Shown piece by piece: positions 42,973 to 50,873 of a DNA stretch of 64,000 nucleotides. The translations under genes were made by a program, and so were the position numbers. The notes beneath the pieces were generated by a model, which was not told the origin of the DNA, searched no databases, and saw only the letters and a list, made by a program, of their open reading frames with translations. Position 1 is the first letter of the stretch; every line of letters starts with the position of its first letter. The DNA comes from Lacisediminihabitans profunda (GTDB taxonomy: Bacteria; Actinomycetota; Actinomycetes; Actinomycetales; Microbacteriaceae): assembly GCF_008040105.1 (NCBI RefSeq), contig NZ_VRMG01000008.1, positions 310,001 to 374,000 on the forward strand, read 5' to 3'.

Positions 42973-43023
42973 TTGACATTGGAGTCGTCGACCCCCATAC
43001 AATAAACGTGATTGTCCGACAAT
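42973..43023 (+). promoter_or_regulatory. Promoter and operator for the HAAT importer operon
   Basis: TTGACA at 42973 and TACAAT at 42998 (19 bp spacing, slightly long) are followed at 43011-43023 by ATTGTCCGACAAT. This palindrome is nearly identical to the one in the divergent promoter, placing it over the transcription start. Confidence 0.65.
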
Positions 43024-43098
43024 CATACCGTAATAACTTCAATGCCGAAGAGTCTGGCGACGGGCAAACGGTCAACAGCAGAAAATGGTGAATTTGCA

Positions 43099-44271
43099 AT
43101 GAAGCGAATATTTTTGGCAGCGAGCATCGTGGCGGTGTCCGCGCTTGCGCTGACCGCCTGTGCGTCCGGCGGCTCCGGCTCCACCTCCGCCGGCACGATA
43201 CTCATCGGCGGCATCGCCGGTACGACAGGCGCCTACGGCTCGACCGGTCAGGCCGTCGTCAACGGCACCCAGATGGCCATCGACGAGATCAACGCCAAGG
43301 GTGGCGTGATCGGCAAGAAGCTAAAGTTCGAGGCACACGACGACGGCGCATCCGCGACCACCTCCTCGCAGCTCTTCAACAAGCTGGTCAGCGAGGGCGC
43401 CATCGCCATCGTCGGGTCGCCGGACACGGGGCCGACCACGGCGTCGCTCTCGAGCCAAAAGAAGATCCCCGTCATCGGCGCCGTGGACGATGGAGGCCTG
43501 ACCGTGTATCCCGACGGCCCCGACAAGCCGCCGTTCCCGTACGCGTTCAGCACGAGCCTCAATACCTTCGCGTGGGGTGGCGCCGTGGCGGACTATGCGC
43601 TGAAGAACTGCAAGGGCCTCGCGGTGCTGCATGATCCGAGCAGCTACGGGCTCGGTGGACTGGCCGGTATCAAGCTGGTCTTCGATGCCAAGGGCAAGAA
43701 ACTGGCGCTTGAAGATGCGATCACCGAGAACTGGTCGACGGGAGCAACGGTCGGGCTGAAGTCGGAGATCGACAAGATCACGGCCTCCGGTGCCGACTGC
43801 GTCGATGTATGGCTTACGCCTCAGGACCAGGCCTCGTTCGTGCAGGAGGCCAAAAGCCTCGGTGCGAATTTCACCTTCCTCGGCAACGACGAGACATCGG
43901 CGGACTCGACATTCTCCGACCTTGCCAAGGACCAGGCGGACGGCATGATCTCGGCGCTCCTCAGCACCGAGGTGCACCCCACCGACGCGCTCAAGACTTT
44001 CCAGACGAAATACAAGGCCAAGTTCAACAAGGACTCGACGCCGTTCGCGGAGTTGAGCTACGACGCGATCTACATGCTTAAGCAGGCGATCGAAAAGGGC
44101 AAGTCGACCAACGCGCAGAGCCTGCAGAACCAGCTCAACAGCATCACCGACTATGACGGTTTGACCGGGAAGCTGACGTTCACCGAACAGCAGCACACCA
44201 CGATCAACAAGGACCAGCTGACGCTAGTGAAGTTCAGCACCACGTCAAAATCGTGGGAACCGCTCGGCTAG
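43099..44271 (+). CDS. Branched-chain-amino-acid-type (HAAT) substrate-binding lipoprotein
   Basis: The 390-residue lipoprotein has a signal with lipobox ALTAC (Cys21) and the Peripla_BP_6 fold: ILIGGIAGTTGAYGSTGQAVVNGTQMAIDEINAKGGV at the start of the first lobe, then IAIVGSPDTGPTTA, PYAFSTSLNTFAWG and FLGNDETSADSTF. The ATG at 43099 begins the signal sequence. HAAT binding proteins also carry aromatic acids, amides and urea, so the ligand is probably an organic acid of the catabolic cluster, not necessarily an amino acid. A long hairpin follows the stop. Confidence 0.9.
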   Translation: MKRIFLAASIVAVSALALTACASGGSGSTSAGTILIGGIAGTTGAYGSTGQAVVNGTQMAIDEINAKGGVIGKKLKFEAHDDGASATTSSQLFNKLVSEGAIAIVGSPDTGPTTASLSSQKKIPVIGAVDDGGLTVYPDGPDKPPFPYAFSTSLNTFAWGGAVADYALKNCKGLAVLHDPSSYGLGGLAGIKLVFDAKGKKLALEDAITENWSTGATVGLKSEIDKITASGADCVDVWLTPQDQASFVQEAKSLGANFTFLGNDETSADSTFSDLAKDQADGMISALLSTEVHPTDALKTFQTKYKAKFNKDSTPFAELSYDAIYMLKQAIEKGKSTNAQSLQNQLNSITDYDGLTGKLTFTEQQHTTINKDQLTLVKFSTTSKSWEPLG

Positions 44272-44285
44272 AAGTTGCCCGAGAG

Positions 44286-44321
44286 CCGCGCTCGGCCAGA
44301 GGCTGCTCTGGCCGAGCGCGG
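44286..44321 (+). terminator. Perfect 16 bp stem-loop between binding protein and permease genes
   Basis: CCGCGCTCGGCCAGAG, loop GCTG, CTCTGGCCGAGCGCGG. The position after the binding-protein gene suggests partial termination or 3'-end protection that raises its expression above the permeases. Confidence 0.75.
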
Positions 44322-44368
44322 TGTCCCGCCGCGTTGTGCGGCATCGCGCTCCAAGAAGAAGGAAAGAA

Positions 44369-45286
44369 ATGCTCCAGGTACTCCTGAGCGGCTTGTCGAT
44401 CGGTGCCGTTTACGGGCTCGTTGCTATGGCGTTCGCCGTCGTTTTCTACGTCACACGGGTGATCAACTTCGCCACCGGCCAACTTCTCATGGTGGCGATC
44501 ATGCTGACTGCCGGTCTCAGCAAGGCCGGTTTGCCCGACTGGCTGTCGATCTCGGTGGGGCTCACGGCCTCGACCGCGGCGGGTGTGGTCATCTATTTCG
44601 TGGCCGTGCGTCCCGTCCTGCGCTTTGACCGGTTCAGCTTTGCCTGGCTCGTCAGCACCCTCGGGGTCGCAATTGTGCTCCAGTCCGCGGCGGCGATCAT
44701 CTACGGCCCGACGTCGCAGGGATTCCCCAAACTCCTCAACCGTGACAACCTCGTGATAGGCGGCGCCTCCATTACCCTCCAGGAACTGCTCGCCATAATC
44801 GTCGCCGTGGTCGCCGTGGTCGGATTCGAGATCTTCCGTCGTCGCACCCTCTTCGGCAAGGTCGGAATGGCCATCTCCTCCGATCCCGAGATGGCGTCGG
44901 CCATCGGCGCAAGGGTCACGGCCTATGCAGTCGCCGCCTTCGCGATCGGCGGCCTGCTCGCCGGTGCCGCTGGTGTGCTGATCGGCCCTATCACCTACGC
45001 CAACCCGTATCTCGGTGACACCTACGGCATCACCGGGTTCGTCGCTCTCATGATCGGAGGGATCGAGCGGCCAGCCGCCGCAATGGGCGGCGGCCTCGTG
45101 CTCGGCGTGCTCTCAGTGGGCGCCAACACGTTCATTGGGTCGCAGGCATCCGACTGGTTCCCGTTCGTCGTCGTAGTGGTCGTTCTCCTGCTCGCGCCCC
45201 ATGGTCTCTTCGCGTCGGGCGATGCCCTCAAGAGACTGGCCTCCGGCATAGGACGCCGCACTGCGACGCTGAAGGGAGCGAACTGA
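44369..45286 (+). CDS. livH: HAAT permease, LivH-like
   Basis: The 305-residue protein has eight or so predicted membrane helices. Typical LivH motifs are LLSGLSIGAVYGLVAMAFAVVF at the N-terminus (family IGxxYGLxAxG), TRVINFATGQLLM, and GAAGVLIGPITYANPYLG near 215. The start is the ATG at 44369 after AGAAGGAAAG; the longer frame from 44321 lies in the hairpin. Its stop overlaps the LivM-LivG fusion start by one base. Confidence 0.9.
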   Translation: MLQVLLSGLSIGAVYGLVAMAFAVVFYVTRVINFATGQLLMVAIMLTAGLSKAGLPDWLSISVGLTASTAAGVVIYFVAVRPVLRFDRFSFAWLVSTLGVAIVLQSAAAIIYGPTSQGFPKLLNRDNLVIGGASITLQELLAIIVAVVAVVGFEIFRRRTLFGKVGMAISSDPEMASAIGARVTAYAVAAFAIGGLLAGAAGVLIGPITYANPYLGDTYGITGFVALMIGGIERPAAAMGGGLVLGVLSVGANTFIGSQASDWFPFVVVVVVLLLAPHGLFASGDALKRLASGIGRRTATLKGAN

Positions 45287-47142
45287 TGAGCACATTCCTC
45301 GCACGACAAAGTCCCCGTTCGCGCCGAGTGACCATCGGAATGGTCGTCCTCCTCGTCGCCTACCTCGCGTCGACCTTCGGCGTCGCCAATGGCTCTTACG
45401 GCACTCAGTCCCTGGTGCTCGTGGCCGCGATCTTCGCTATCCTCGCCCTCAGCCTCGACCTCGTCGCCGGCGTGACGGGCCTCTACTCTCTCGGCCACGC
45501 CGGGCTCTTCGCGCTTGGCGCCTATTCGACCACGCTGCTCAACTCCAAGTTCGGTTGGAACCTCTTCCTGTTGTTGCCGCTCTCGATCGCCGGGGTCGGG
45601 ATCGTCGGGCTCGTCCTCGGCTTCCTGTCGCTCCGCGTCAGCGGCCTCTACTTCGCGATCACGACCTTCATCTTCACGCTGGTCGTCGTCGTGCTGCTCA
45701 GCGACTTCAGCTTCACCGGTGGACTTCAAGGCATCGCGGGGCCCGTGTTCCCGGATTTCCCGCCGGGACTCGCGTTCCTCGGTTCCTCGGTGGCCTGGTG
45801 CGTCGGTCTCTCCCTGCTCGTCACCATCGTCATCATCTGGAGCATCCGCAGCTCCCCGCTCTACCCGGTGCTGCTCGCCATTCGCGACGCCGAACCGTTT
45901 GCTGCCGCCGCGGGGGTCCGCACCTCCGTGATGAAGGTGGGTATCTTCGGGCTCTCCGCGTCGCTGGCGGGCCTCGCCGGCTGGGCGTTCTCGTTCCTCG
46001 GCTTCATCTCACCTGGCCAATTCAGCTGGACAGTGTCGGTGAACATCCTCGTGATGGTCATTCTCGGTGGGATAAACACGCGCCTCGGTCCAATCATCGG
46101 CGCAGCGTTCGTCAGCGCATTCCCGGTAGTCGTGTCCATCGATCCCTTCCTCCAAGAAGTGATATTCGGACTCATCTTCGTGGTCGTGATCGTGTTCTTC
46201 CCGCAAGGTTTCATGGGCCTCGTCGGCAGTCTGGCACGACGGATCCGCGCGCGATTTCGTCCGACTGCGGTGGTTGTCGAAGCCGTCGAGGATGACGCAT
46301 CAACCCCCATCGCCTACGCCCACCTCGCTCCCCAGGAAGCCGTCAGCACAACACGCGCCTTGCCTGCCGTCGACGAGGTGGCTTTGGCCGCAAAGAACAT
46401 CGTCTTCGGCTACAACCGAGGCGTGCTCGCCCTCAACAACGTTGACATGGTGGTCAAGCGCGGAAACATCCACGGCCTGATTGGCCCCAACGGGTCGGGC
46501 AAGAGCACGCTCGTCAACCTCATGTCAGGGCGGATGTCACCGAACTCGGGAACTATCACCGCTGACGGTGTGCGGATCGAGAGGCTGCGCGCACCCGCAC
46601 GAGCTAGGCGCGGCGTCATGCGCACCTTCCAATCTGCTGTGCTCGTCCGCGAACTGACCGCCCAGGAGAACGTGGGAATCGGACTCTACAGTCGCTTCCC
46701 CGGGATTGCGGCTCGATCGCCCATCTGGCCCCTGCTGATGGGAGCCCGCCGGGATTCGCGCGCGATCGCGCAGAAGTCGATCGCGGCACTCACCTCGGTC
46801 GGGCTCTCCTCGGGGTGGGCGACCACTCGTGTGGCCGACGTGCCGCACGGAGTCGAGCAGCTCACACAACTTGCCGCGGCCTGCATCGCTGAGCCGTCGA
46901 TCCTCATCCTGGATGAGCCGCTCGCCGGCCTCTCGTCGGGCGAGGTCGAGCAGGTGTCGGAAATCCTGCGCGGCCTTAAACGAGCAGGAGTCACGGTTAT
47001 CGTCGTGGAGCATCAGACACGGTTCATCTTCGAGATGTGCGATGAGGTCACGGTTCTCGCCGCAGGCGAACTGGTCACGACCGGAACGGCCGCCGACGTG
47101 CGGGCGAATGAACGAGTACGAGAGGTGTACCTAGGACAGTGA
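45286..47142 (+). CDS. HAAT permease-ATPase fusion (LivM-LivG)
   Basis: The 618-residue protein joins two subunits usually made separately. Residues 1-~325 form the LivM-type permease (ALSLDLVAGVTGLYSLGHAGLFALGAY near 50, ISPGQFSWTVSVNILVMVILGG near 245). A linker of ~50 residues follows. The LivG ATPase starts near 365 with Walker A GPNGSGKSTL near 403, HGVEQLTQLAAACIAEP in place of a standard signature, Walker B LILDEPLAGL and switch VVEHQTRF. The signature VEQLTQL differs from LSGGQ, which is unusual. The gene overlaps livH by one base and livF by four. Confidence 0.9.
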   Translation: MSTFLARQSPRSRRVTIGMVVLLVAYLASTFGVANGSYGTQSLVLVAAIFAILALSLDLVAGVTGLYSLGHAGLFALGAYSTTLLNSKFGWNLFLLLPLSIAGVGIVGLVLGFLSLRVSGLYFAITTFIFTLVVVVLLSDFSFTGGLQGIAGPVFPDFPPGLAFLGSSVAWCVGLSLLVTIVIIWSIRSSPLYPVLLAIRDAEPFAAAAGVRTSVMKVGIFGLSASLAGLAGWAFSFLGFISPGQFSWTVSVNILVMVILGGINTRLGPIIGAAFVSAFPVVVSIDPFLQEVIFGLIFVVVIVFFPQGFMGLVGSLARRIRARFRPTAVVVEAVEDDASTPIAYAHLAPQEAVSTTRALPAVDEVALAAKNIVFGYNRGVLALNNVDMVVKRGNIHGLIGPNGSGKSTLVNLMSGRMSPNSGTITADGVRIERLRAPARARRGVMRTFQSAVLVRELTAQENVGIGLYSRFPGIAARSPIWPLLMGARRDSRAIAQKSIAALTSVGLSSGWATTRVADVPHGVEQLTQLAAACIAEPSILILDEPLAGLSSGEVEQVSEILRGLKRAGVTVIVVEHQTRFIFEMCDEVTVLAAGELVTTGTAADVRANERVREVYLGQ

Positions 47143-47864
47143 GCGACACCGTGCAAGCACTAGATATCGCCGGCCTGAGCGCCGGCTACGGACGCTACGA
47201 CGTCATCCACGACATCAGCCTCCGCGTGGAACGCGGCGAGGCGGTCGCGCTGCTTGGCCCCAACGGCGCGGGGAAGACCACTGTCCTCCGCGCCATCATG
47301 GGCATGATCAAGCAGCGCCGCGGGCAGATCTCGGTGCTCGGAACCGACGTCTCGAGAATGCCGGTACACCTCATCGCGCGCGGCCACGTCGCTCTCGTGC
47401 CCGAGGGTCGCCGACTCTTCCTCGACCAGTCAGTCGAAGACAACCTGCGTCTGGGCGGCCTTCACCTCCGTCGCGACCACGAGCGCACCGAGCGGCTGCT
47501 CGAGTCGGTGTTCGAGCTCTTTCCCGTCGTCGAACGCTACCGTTCGCGACCGGCCACGGCACTCAGCGGCGGCGAACAACAGATGGTCGCGATCGGCAGG
47601 ATGATGATGAGCGACCCCGACCTCATGCTTCTCGACGAGCCGTCACTCGGTCTCGCTCCCCTCGCAATCGAAGATATGGCGCAGGCCCTCATCACGCTAC
47701 GTGAACGCGGTCGCTCCATCCTTCTCGTCGAACAACGCGTCGACCTTGCACTCCAGGTCTGCGACCGCATCTATGTGCTCAGCGGCGGCAGGATTGTCGA
47801 GGAAGGCAATTCAGAGAACGTGAACGCCGACGGGCGCGCCCTGATCGACGCTTATTTGGGCTAG
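47139..47864 (+). CDS. livF: HAAT ATP-binding protein, LivF-like
   Basis: The 241-residue ATPase has Walker A GPNGAGKTT near 41, signature LSGGEQQMVAIGRMMM near 141 and Walker B LMLLDEPSLGLAP. The VPEGRRLFLDQSVEDNLRLG block near 85 is typical of LivF. Its GTG start overlaps the fusion gene's TGA by 4 bp. It completes the importer. No further transporter gene follows; the next 400 bp look like a decayed gene. Confidence 0.92.
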   Translation: MSDTVQALDIAGLSAGYGRYDVIHDISLRVERGEAVALLGPNGAGKTTVLRAIMGMIKQRRGQISVLGTDVSRMPVHLIARGHVALVPEGRRLFLDQSVEDNLRLGGLHLRRDHERTERLLESVFELFPVVERYRSRPATALSGGEQQMVAIGRMMMSDPDLMLLDEPSLGLAPLAIEDMAQALITLRERGRSILLVEQRVDLALQVCDRIYVLSGGRIVEEGNSENVNADGRALIDAYLG

Positions 47865-48269
47865 CCATGCACCGCAGTTCCAGAAACGGGACAATCTACT
47901 CTGCCGGGCTTCCGCGCAGAGCTTGCGCGACGGAATGTCGCTGAATCGGTTCTCCGACCGGGACCGGCGTGGATCGACGCACACTTCGGCTCGTCCTGGA
48001 TTGTGGCACCGTGAATGAGGATGTCCGGCGAGGCTCCAGTGCACGCGGCCGGCGAGGATGCGTGAGACTGTCGGCTGATTTCGGAAGTTCTCGGTGGGAA
48101 CGGCATTCAACTCGACTACGAAGTGGCGCACTATGTCACGGCTGCCGAAGCCGTCTGACCTTCGACGGCACATTCGATATGAACACTCTCTTCGTCGGAG
48201 GTGCCATCACTGGGATCCAAGCGTTCCTGTTACCCCGGACACGGCGTCTTTCCGCCACCGGCGGAGCGT
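47865..48269 (+). pseudogene. Possible decayed LysR-type regulator 3' end; otherwise non-coding
   Basis: One plus-strand frame between about 47960 and 48165, although broken by stops, reads AWIDAHFGSSWIVAP, then GIQLDYEVAHYVTAAEAV before another stop. A shifted frame continues VTPDTASFRHR. The wording resembles the effector domain of LysR regulators (EVAHYVTAAxAV and late PDTxxFRHRG). The stops and frame change indicate a relic. This rests on a weak resemblance; nothing else coding is seen. Confidence 0.25.
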
Positions 48270-49058
48270 TCAGATGAGTCTGTTTCGCTGGGTTTTCTCC
48301 CCACGAAGAGCCTGGGTTATTGCATGAGCATGCTCTAGTAGCAACCTGCCGAGCTCAGCGCGCCGCTCGGTTGCGAATCGGAATTCGACGCCGGTGATGC
48401 TCAGCGCCCAGGCCGGCAGGCCGCGACCGTCGAAGATCGCCGCGCCCATTCCCCAGCTGCCCTCCAGGACTAGTCCGGGGTTCAACGCCCAGCCGGTGCG
48501 CCGAGTGAGCGCTAGGCGTTCACGAACGACGGTGGATGAATGCGCCGCACCGCGCTCGACCTCCAGGTGACGCCGGTCGAGGTATTCGGTGATCTCGTTC
48601 TCGGGCAGGTAGGCGAGGATCGCTATCCCGGCTGAGGCCACTCCGAGAGGAAAACGCACACCCTCAAAGAGCACGAAGGAGCGAAGTGGAAAGCTCCCGT
48701 CTTCTCGAAGCAGGCAGACAGTCTCGTCGCCGCGGCGCGCCGACAGGAATGCGCTCTCGCCGGTCTCTCGCGCGAGGGCCTGGACCCTGGGCGCGGCGAC
48801 CGTCGTGATGTCGTAGCGCGCGGCCGCGACAGACCCCATTAGGTACAACTCCGGGCCGAGAACCCAGGTACCAAGAAGTTCGTCCCTGTCCACAAATCCC
48901 TCGGCGGCAAGTGAGACGAGCAAACGGTGGACAGTGGGTCTCGTCAGGACCGCCTGGCGGGCCAGCGCGGCCGTCGTGATACCTCGCGGTGCGGACTCAC
49001 TGACCAGGCGAAGCACGAGAGCTACTCGCGAAACCACCTGGGCTCCCTGGACGGCCAT
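48270..49058 (-). CDS. IclR family transcriptional regulator
   Basis: The 262-residue regulator has an N-terminal winged helix (SRVALVLRLVSESAPRGITTAALARQAVLTRPTVHRLLVSL) and the IclR effector domain (FLSARRGDETVCLLRED, FPLGVASAGIAILAYLP, GMGAAIFDGRGLPAWALSITG). It is divergent from the thiolase gene with 145 bp between, so control of that gene is likely. TGTGGACAT and TGTGGACGT occur in the shared region at 49091 and 49177, possible half-sites. No ligand can be assigned. Confidence 0.88.
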   Translation of the reverse strand: MAVQGAQVVSRVALVLRLVSESAPRGITTAALARQAVLTRPTVHRLLVSLAAEGFVDRDELLGTWVLGPELYLMGSVAAARYDITTVAAPRVQALARETGESAFLSARRGDETVCLLREDGSFPLRSFVLFEGVRFPLGVASAGIAILAYLPENEITEYLDRRHLEVERGAAHSSTVVRERLALTRRTGWALNPGLVLEGSWGMGAAIFDGRGLPAWALSITGVEFRFATERRAELGRLLLEHAHAITQALRGEKTQRNRLI

Positions 49059-49203
49059 CTAGGCCGCACTGAAGTAAGGAGGCTCCATCATGTGGACATT
49101 CTACGGCGACCACATCACATCGCGGTCTACATTTCGCATGAGGTCAATGCTGCGCTGTACTAGAGAGCGCCCATTCTGTGGACGTCGACACGAAGGAGAG
49201 CGA

Positions 49204-50433
49204 ATGACAACCCTTTCTGAGCCCGCTGCCGAGGCGGTGGCCAGCACCGCGCGCGACGATACTACGAGCGTCGTCATTGCGTCTTTTGCGCGAACCCCTT
49301 TTGCGAGATACGCCGGCGTCTTCAGCACCGTCCCCGCCACGGTGCTCGGCGCTCACGCGACGGCCGCGGCCCTCGACCGTGCTGGCGTGACCGGCGATGA
49401 GGTCGACCGCGTTGTGGTCGGCCAGGTGATCCAAGCCGGGGCAGGACAGAACCCGGCACGTCAGACATCGGTGGGAGGAGGCATCCCGTTCACCGTTCCG
49501 GCCATCACCGTCAATGCTGTGTGCCTCTCGGGCATGGAAGCAATCTCGGCCGGTGTTCGCCTCATCGAAAGCGGAGAAGCGGACATCGTCGTCGCTGTCG
49601 GCCAGGAGTCGATGTCCCTCGCGCCGCACGCCACCACCGGCGCACGGTCCGGCACGAAATACGGCGCAATCGAATTGCTCGACACGCTCGAGGTCGACGG
49701 CCTCTCCGACGCGTTCGAACACCGGTCGATGGGCGCTTCGACCGAATCGCAGAACGCACCGCTCGGAATCAATCGCGAAGACCAGGACGCCTGGGCCGCA
49801 CGATCCCATCGGACCCTCGCCGAATCGCAGGAATTCCTCGCCGGCGAAATCGTGCCGTTCACGGTCCAAGGCCGCAAGCCCGTCACACTCTCCGTCGACG
49901 ACGGCCTCCGGGTCGAGACTACGGTCGAGACCCTGGCGAAGCTGCGACCGGCGTTCGGCAGTGACGGCACCATCACCGCCGGCACCGCCTCCCAGTTGAC
50001 CGATGGCGCGGCCGCCGTCGTGCTGATGCGCGAGTCCCTCGCTGTCAAACGCGGCATCACGGCTCTCGCGCGCATCGTGTCCACCGCTTTCGTCGCCGGC
50101 CCCGACGTATACCTGCACGCCCAACCGTCGAACGCGATCGCCGCCGCCCTCGCGAAGTCCTCATTCGAGACCGCCGATCTTGCCGCGGTCGAGATCAACG
50201 AGGCCTTCGCTGCGGTCGCCATTCACTCGGTACGGCAACTCGGCGTCGACGAGTCGATCGTTAACTCCCATGGCGGCGCGATCGCCCTCGGGCACCCGAT
50301 CGGGGCATCCGGAACCCGCATCGTCGGACATCTCGCCCGTCGAGTCCAACGGCTCGGGAAAGGCTCGATCGGCGCGGCCGGCATCTGCGGCGGCGGCGGA
50401 CAGGGGTCGGCAATCATAATCGAAGCGCTCTAG
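49204..50433 (+). CDS. Acetyl-CoA C-acyltransferase (thiolase)
   Basis: The 409-residue thiolase has the nucleophile Cys107 in NAVCLSGMEAI. NEAFA near 339 supplies the hydrogen-bonding Asn, GHPIGASGTR the catalytic His near 368, and ICGGGGQG the second Cys near 398. It condenses or cleaves beta-ketoacyl-CoA with CoA. The ATG has AAGGAGA upstream; a longer frame from 49090 has no ribosome site. The adjacent IclR regulator and nearby dehydrogenases suggest that the second cluster funnels into acetyl-CoA. The N-terminal ~20 residues before VVIASFARTPF are longer than in most thiolases. Confidence 0.92.
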   Translation: MTTLSEPAAEAVASTARDDTTSVVIASFARTPFARYAGVFSTVPATVLGAHATAAALDRAGVTGDEVDRVVVGQVIQAGAGQNPARQTSVGGGIPFTVPAITVNAVCLSGMEAISAGVRLIESGEADIVVAVGQESMSLAPHATTGARSGTKYGAIELLDTLEVDGLSDAFEHRSMGASTESQNAPLGINREDQDAWAARSHRTLAESQEFLAGEIVPFTVQGRKPVTLSVDDGLRVETTVETLAKLRPAFGSDGTITAGTASQLTDGAAAVVLMRESLAVKRGITALARIVSTAFVAGPDVYLHAQPSNAIAAALAKSSFETADLAAVEINEAFAAVAIHSVRQLGVDESIVNSHGGAIALGHPIGASGTRIVGHLARRVQRLGKGSIGAAGICGGGGQGSAIIIEAL

Positions 50434-50677
50434 TCGGAGGAGCCCTAGGCGTCCCAGCTGTTCCGGTCACGGGCCAGTGGTCGCACGGTCGGCCGAATCG
50501 TAGGCGCGCGCGGCGCGCTCCCAACCCTCGCGACCCAGGCGCATGCGCAGCTCACGGCGCCGCCCTCGGCGTCGCGGCCACGGTGACCGTCGCCATTGCC
50601 AACGGCTGGCCGAGGGCAGCGGGGCTATCCCCCGCGCTACGGGCCGCCCGGACCCCACCAACCGCCGCGACCGGGTG

Positions 50678-50815
50678 ATGTCAGAGCTGACCGAAACGGC
50701 AGTGCCGATGCGGCCGGTCCACATCATCGCCCCGGAAGAGACGATCGACCGGCTCGCTCTGCTCCGCGAACGCCGGGACGACCTCGTGAAGAAGGCTCCG
50801 CCCCGGCCGACCTGA
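50678..50815 (+). CDS. Short ORF, 45 residues, function unknown
   Basis: MSELTETAVPMRPVHIIAPEETIDR begins a 45-residue frame with charged composition ending in a Pro-rich tail; its stop lies inside the terminator loop. No ribosome site is clear, though its ATG overlaps the TGA of a preceding frame, as in coupled genes. No family recognised. It may be a truncated gene relic. Confidence 0.25.
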   Translation: MSELTETAVPMRPVHIIAPEETIDRLALLRERRDDLVKKAPPRPT

Positions 50816-50831
50816 CCGAGGCGGAGCCTTC
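50791..50831. terminator. Perfect 12 bp stem-loop terminator
   Basis: GAAGGCTCCGCC pairs with GGCGGAGCCTTC around a 17-base loop, followed by TTCTTCC. It can act on either strand and would stop transcription from the thiolase side and from the minus-strand binding-protein gene. Confidence 0.8.
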
Positions 50832-50873
50832 TTCCTGGTATCGCTCGAGCCATCGGCACGAGCAGTTCTTTAC

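Larger units (their letters stand above)
50434..50873. other. Intergenic region with remnants and a strong terminator
   Basis: Between the thiolase stop and the binding-protein gene lie short frames only. A minus-strand frame at 50467-50560 ends RLGREGWERAARAYDSADRAT and looks like a gene tail without its body. A plus-strand frame ends TGA overlapping the ATG of the short ORF at 50678. These may be debris from gene loss. Confidence 0.4.
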
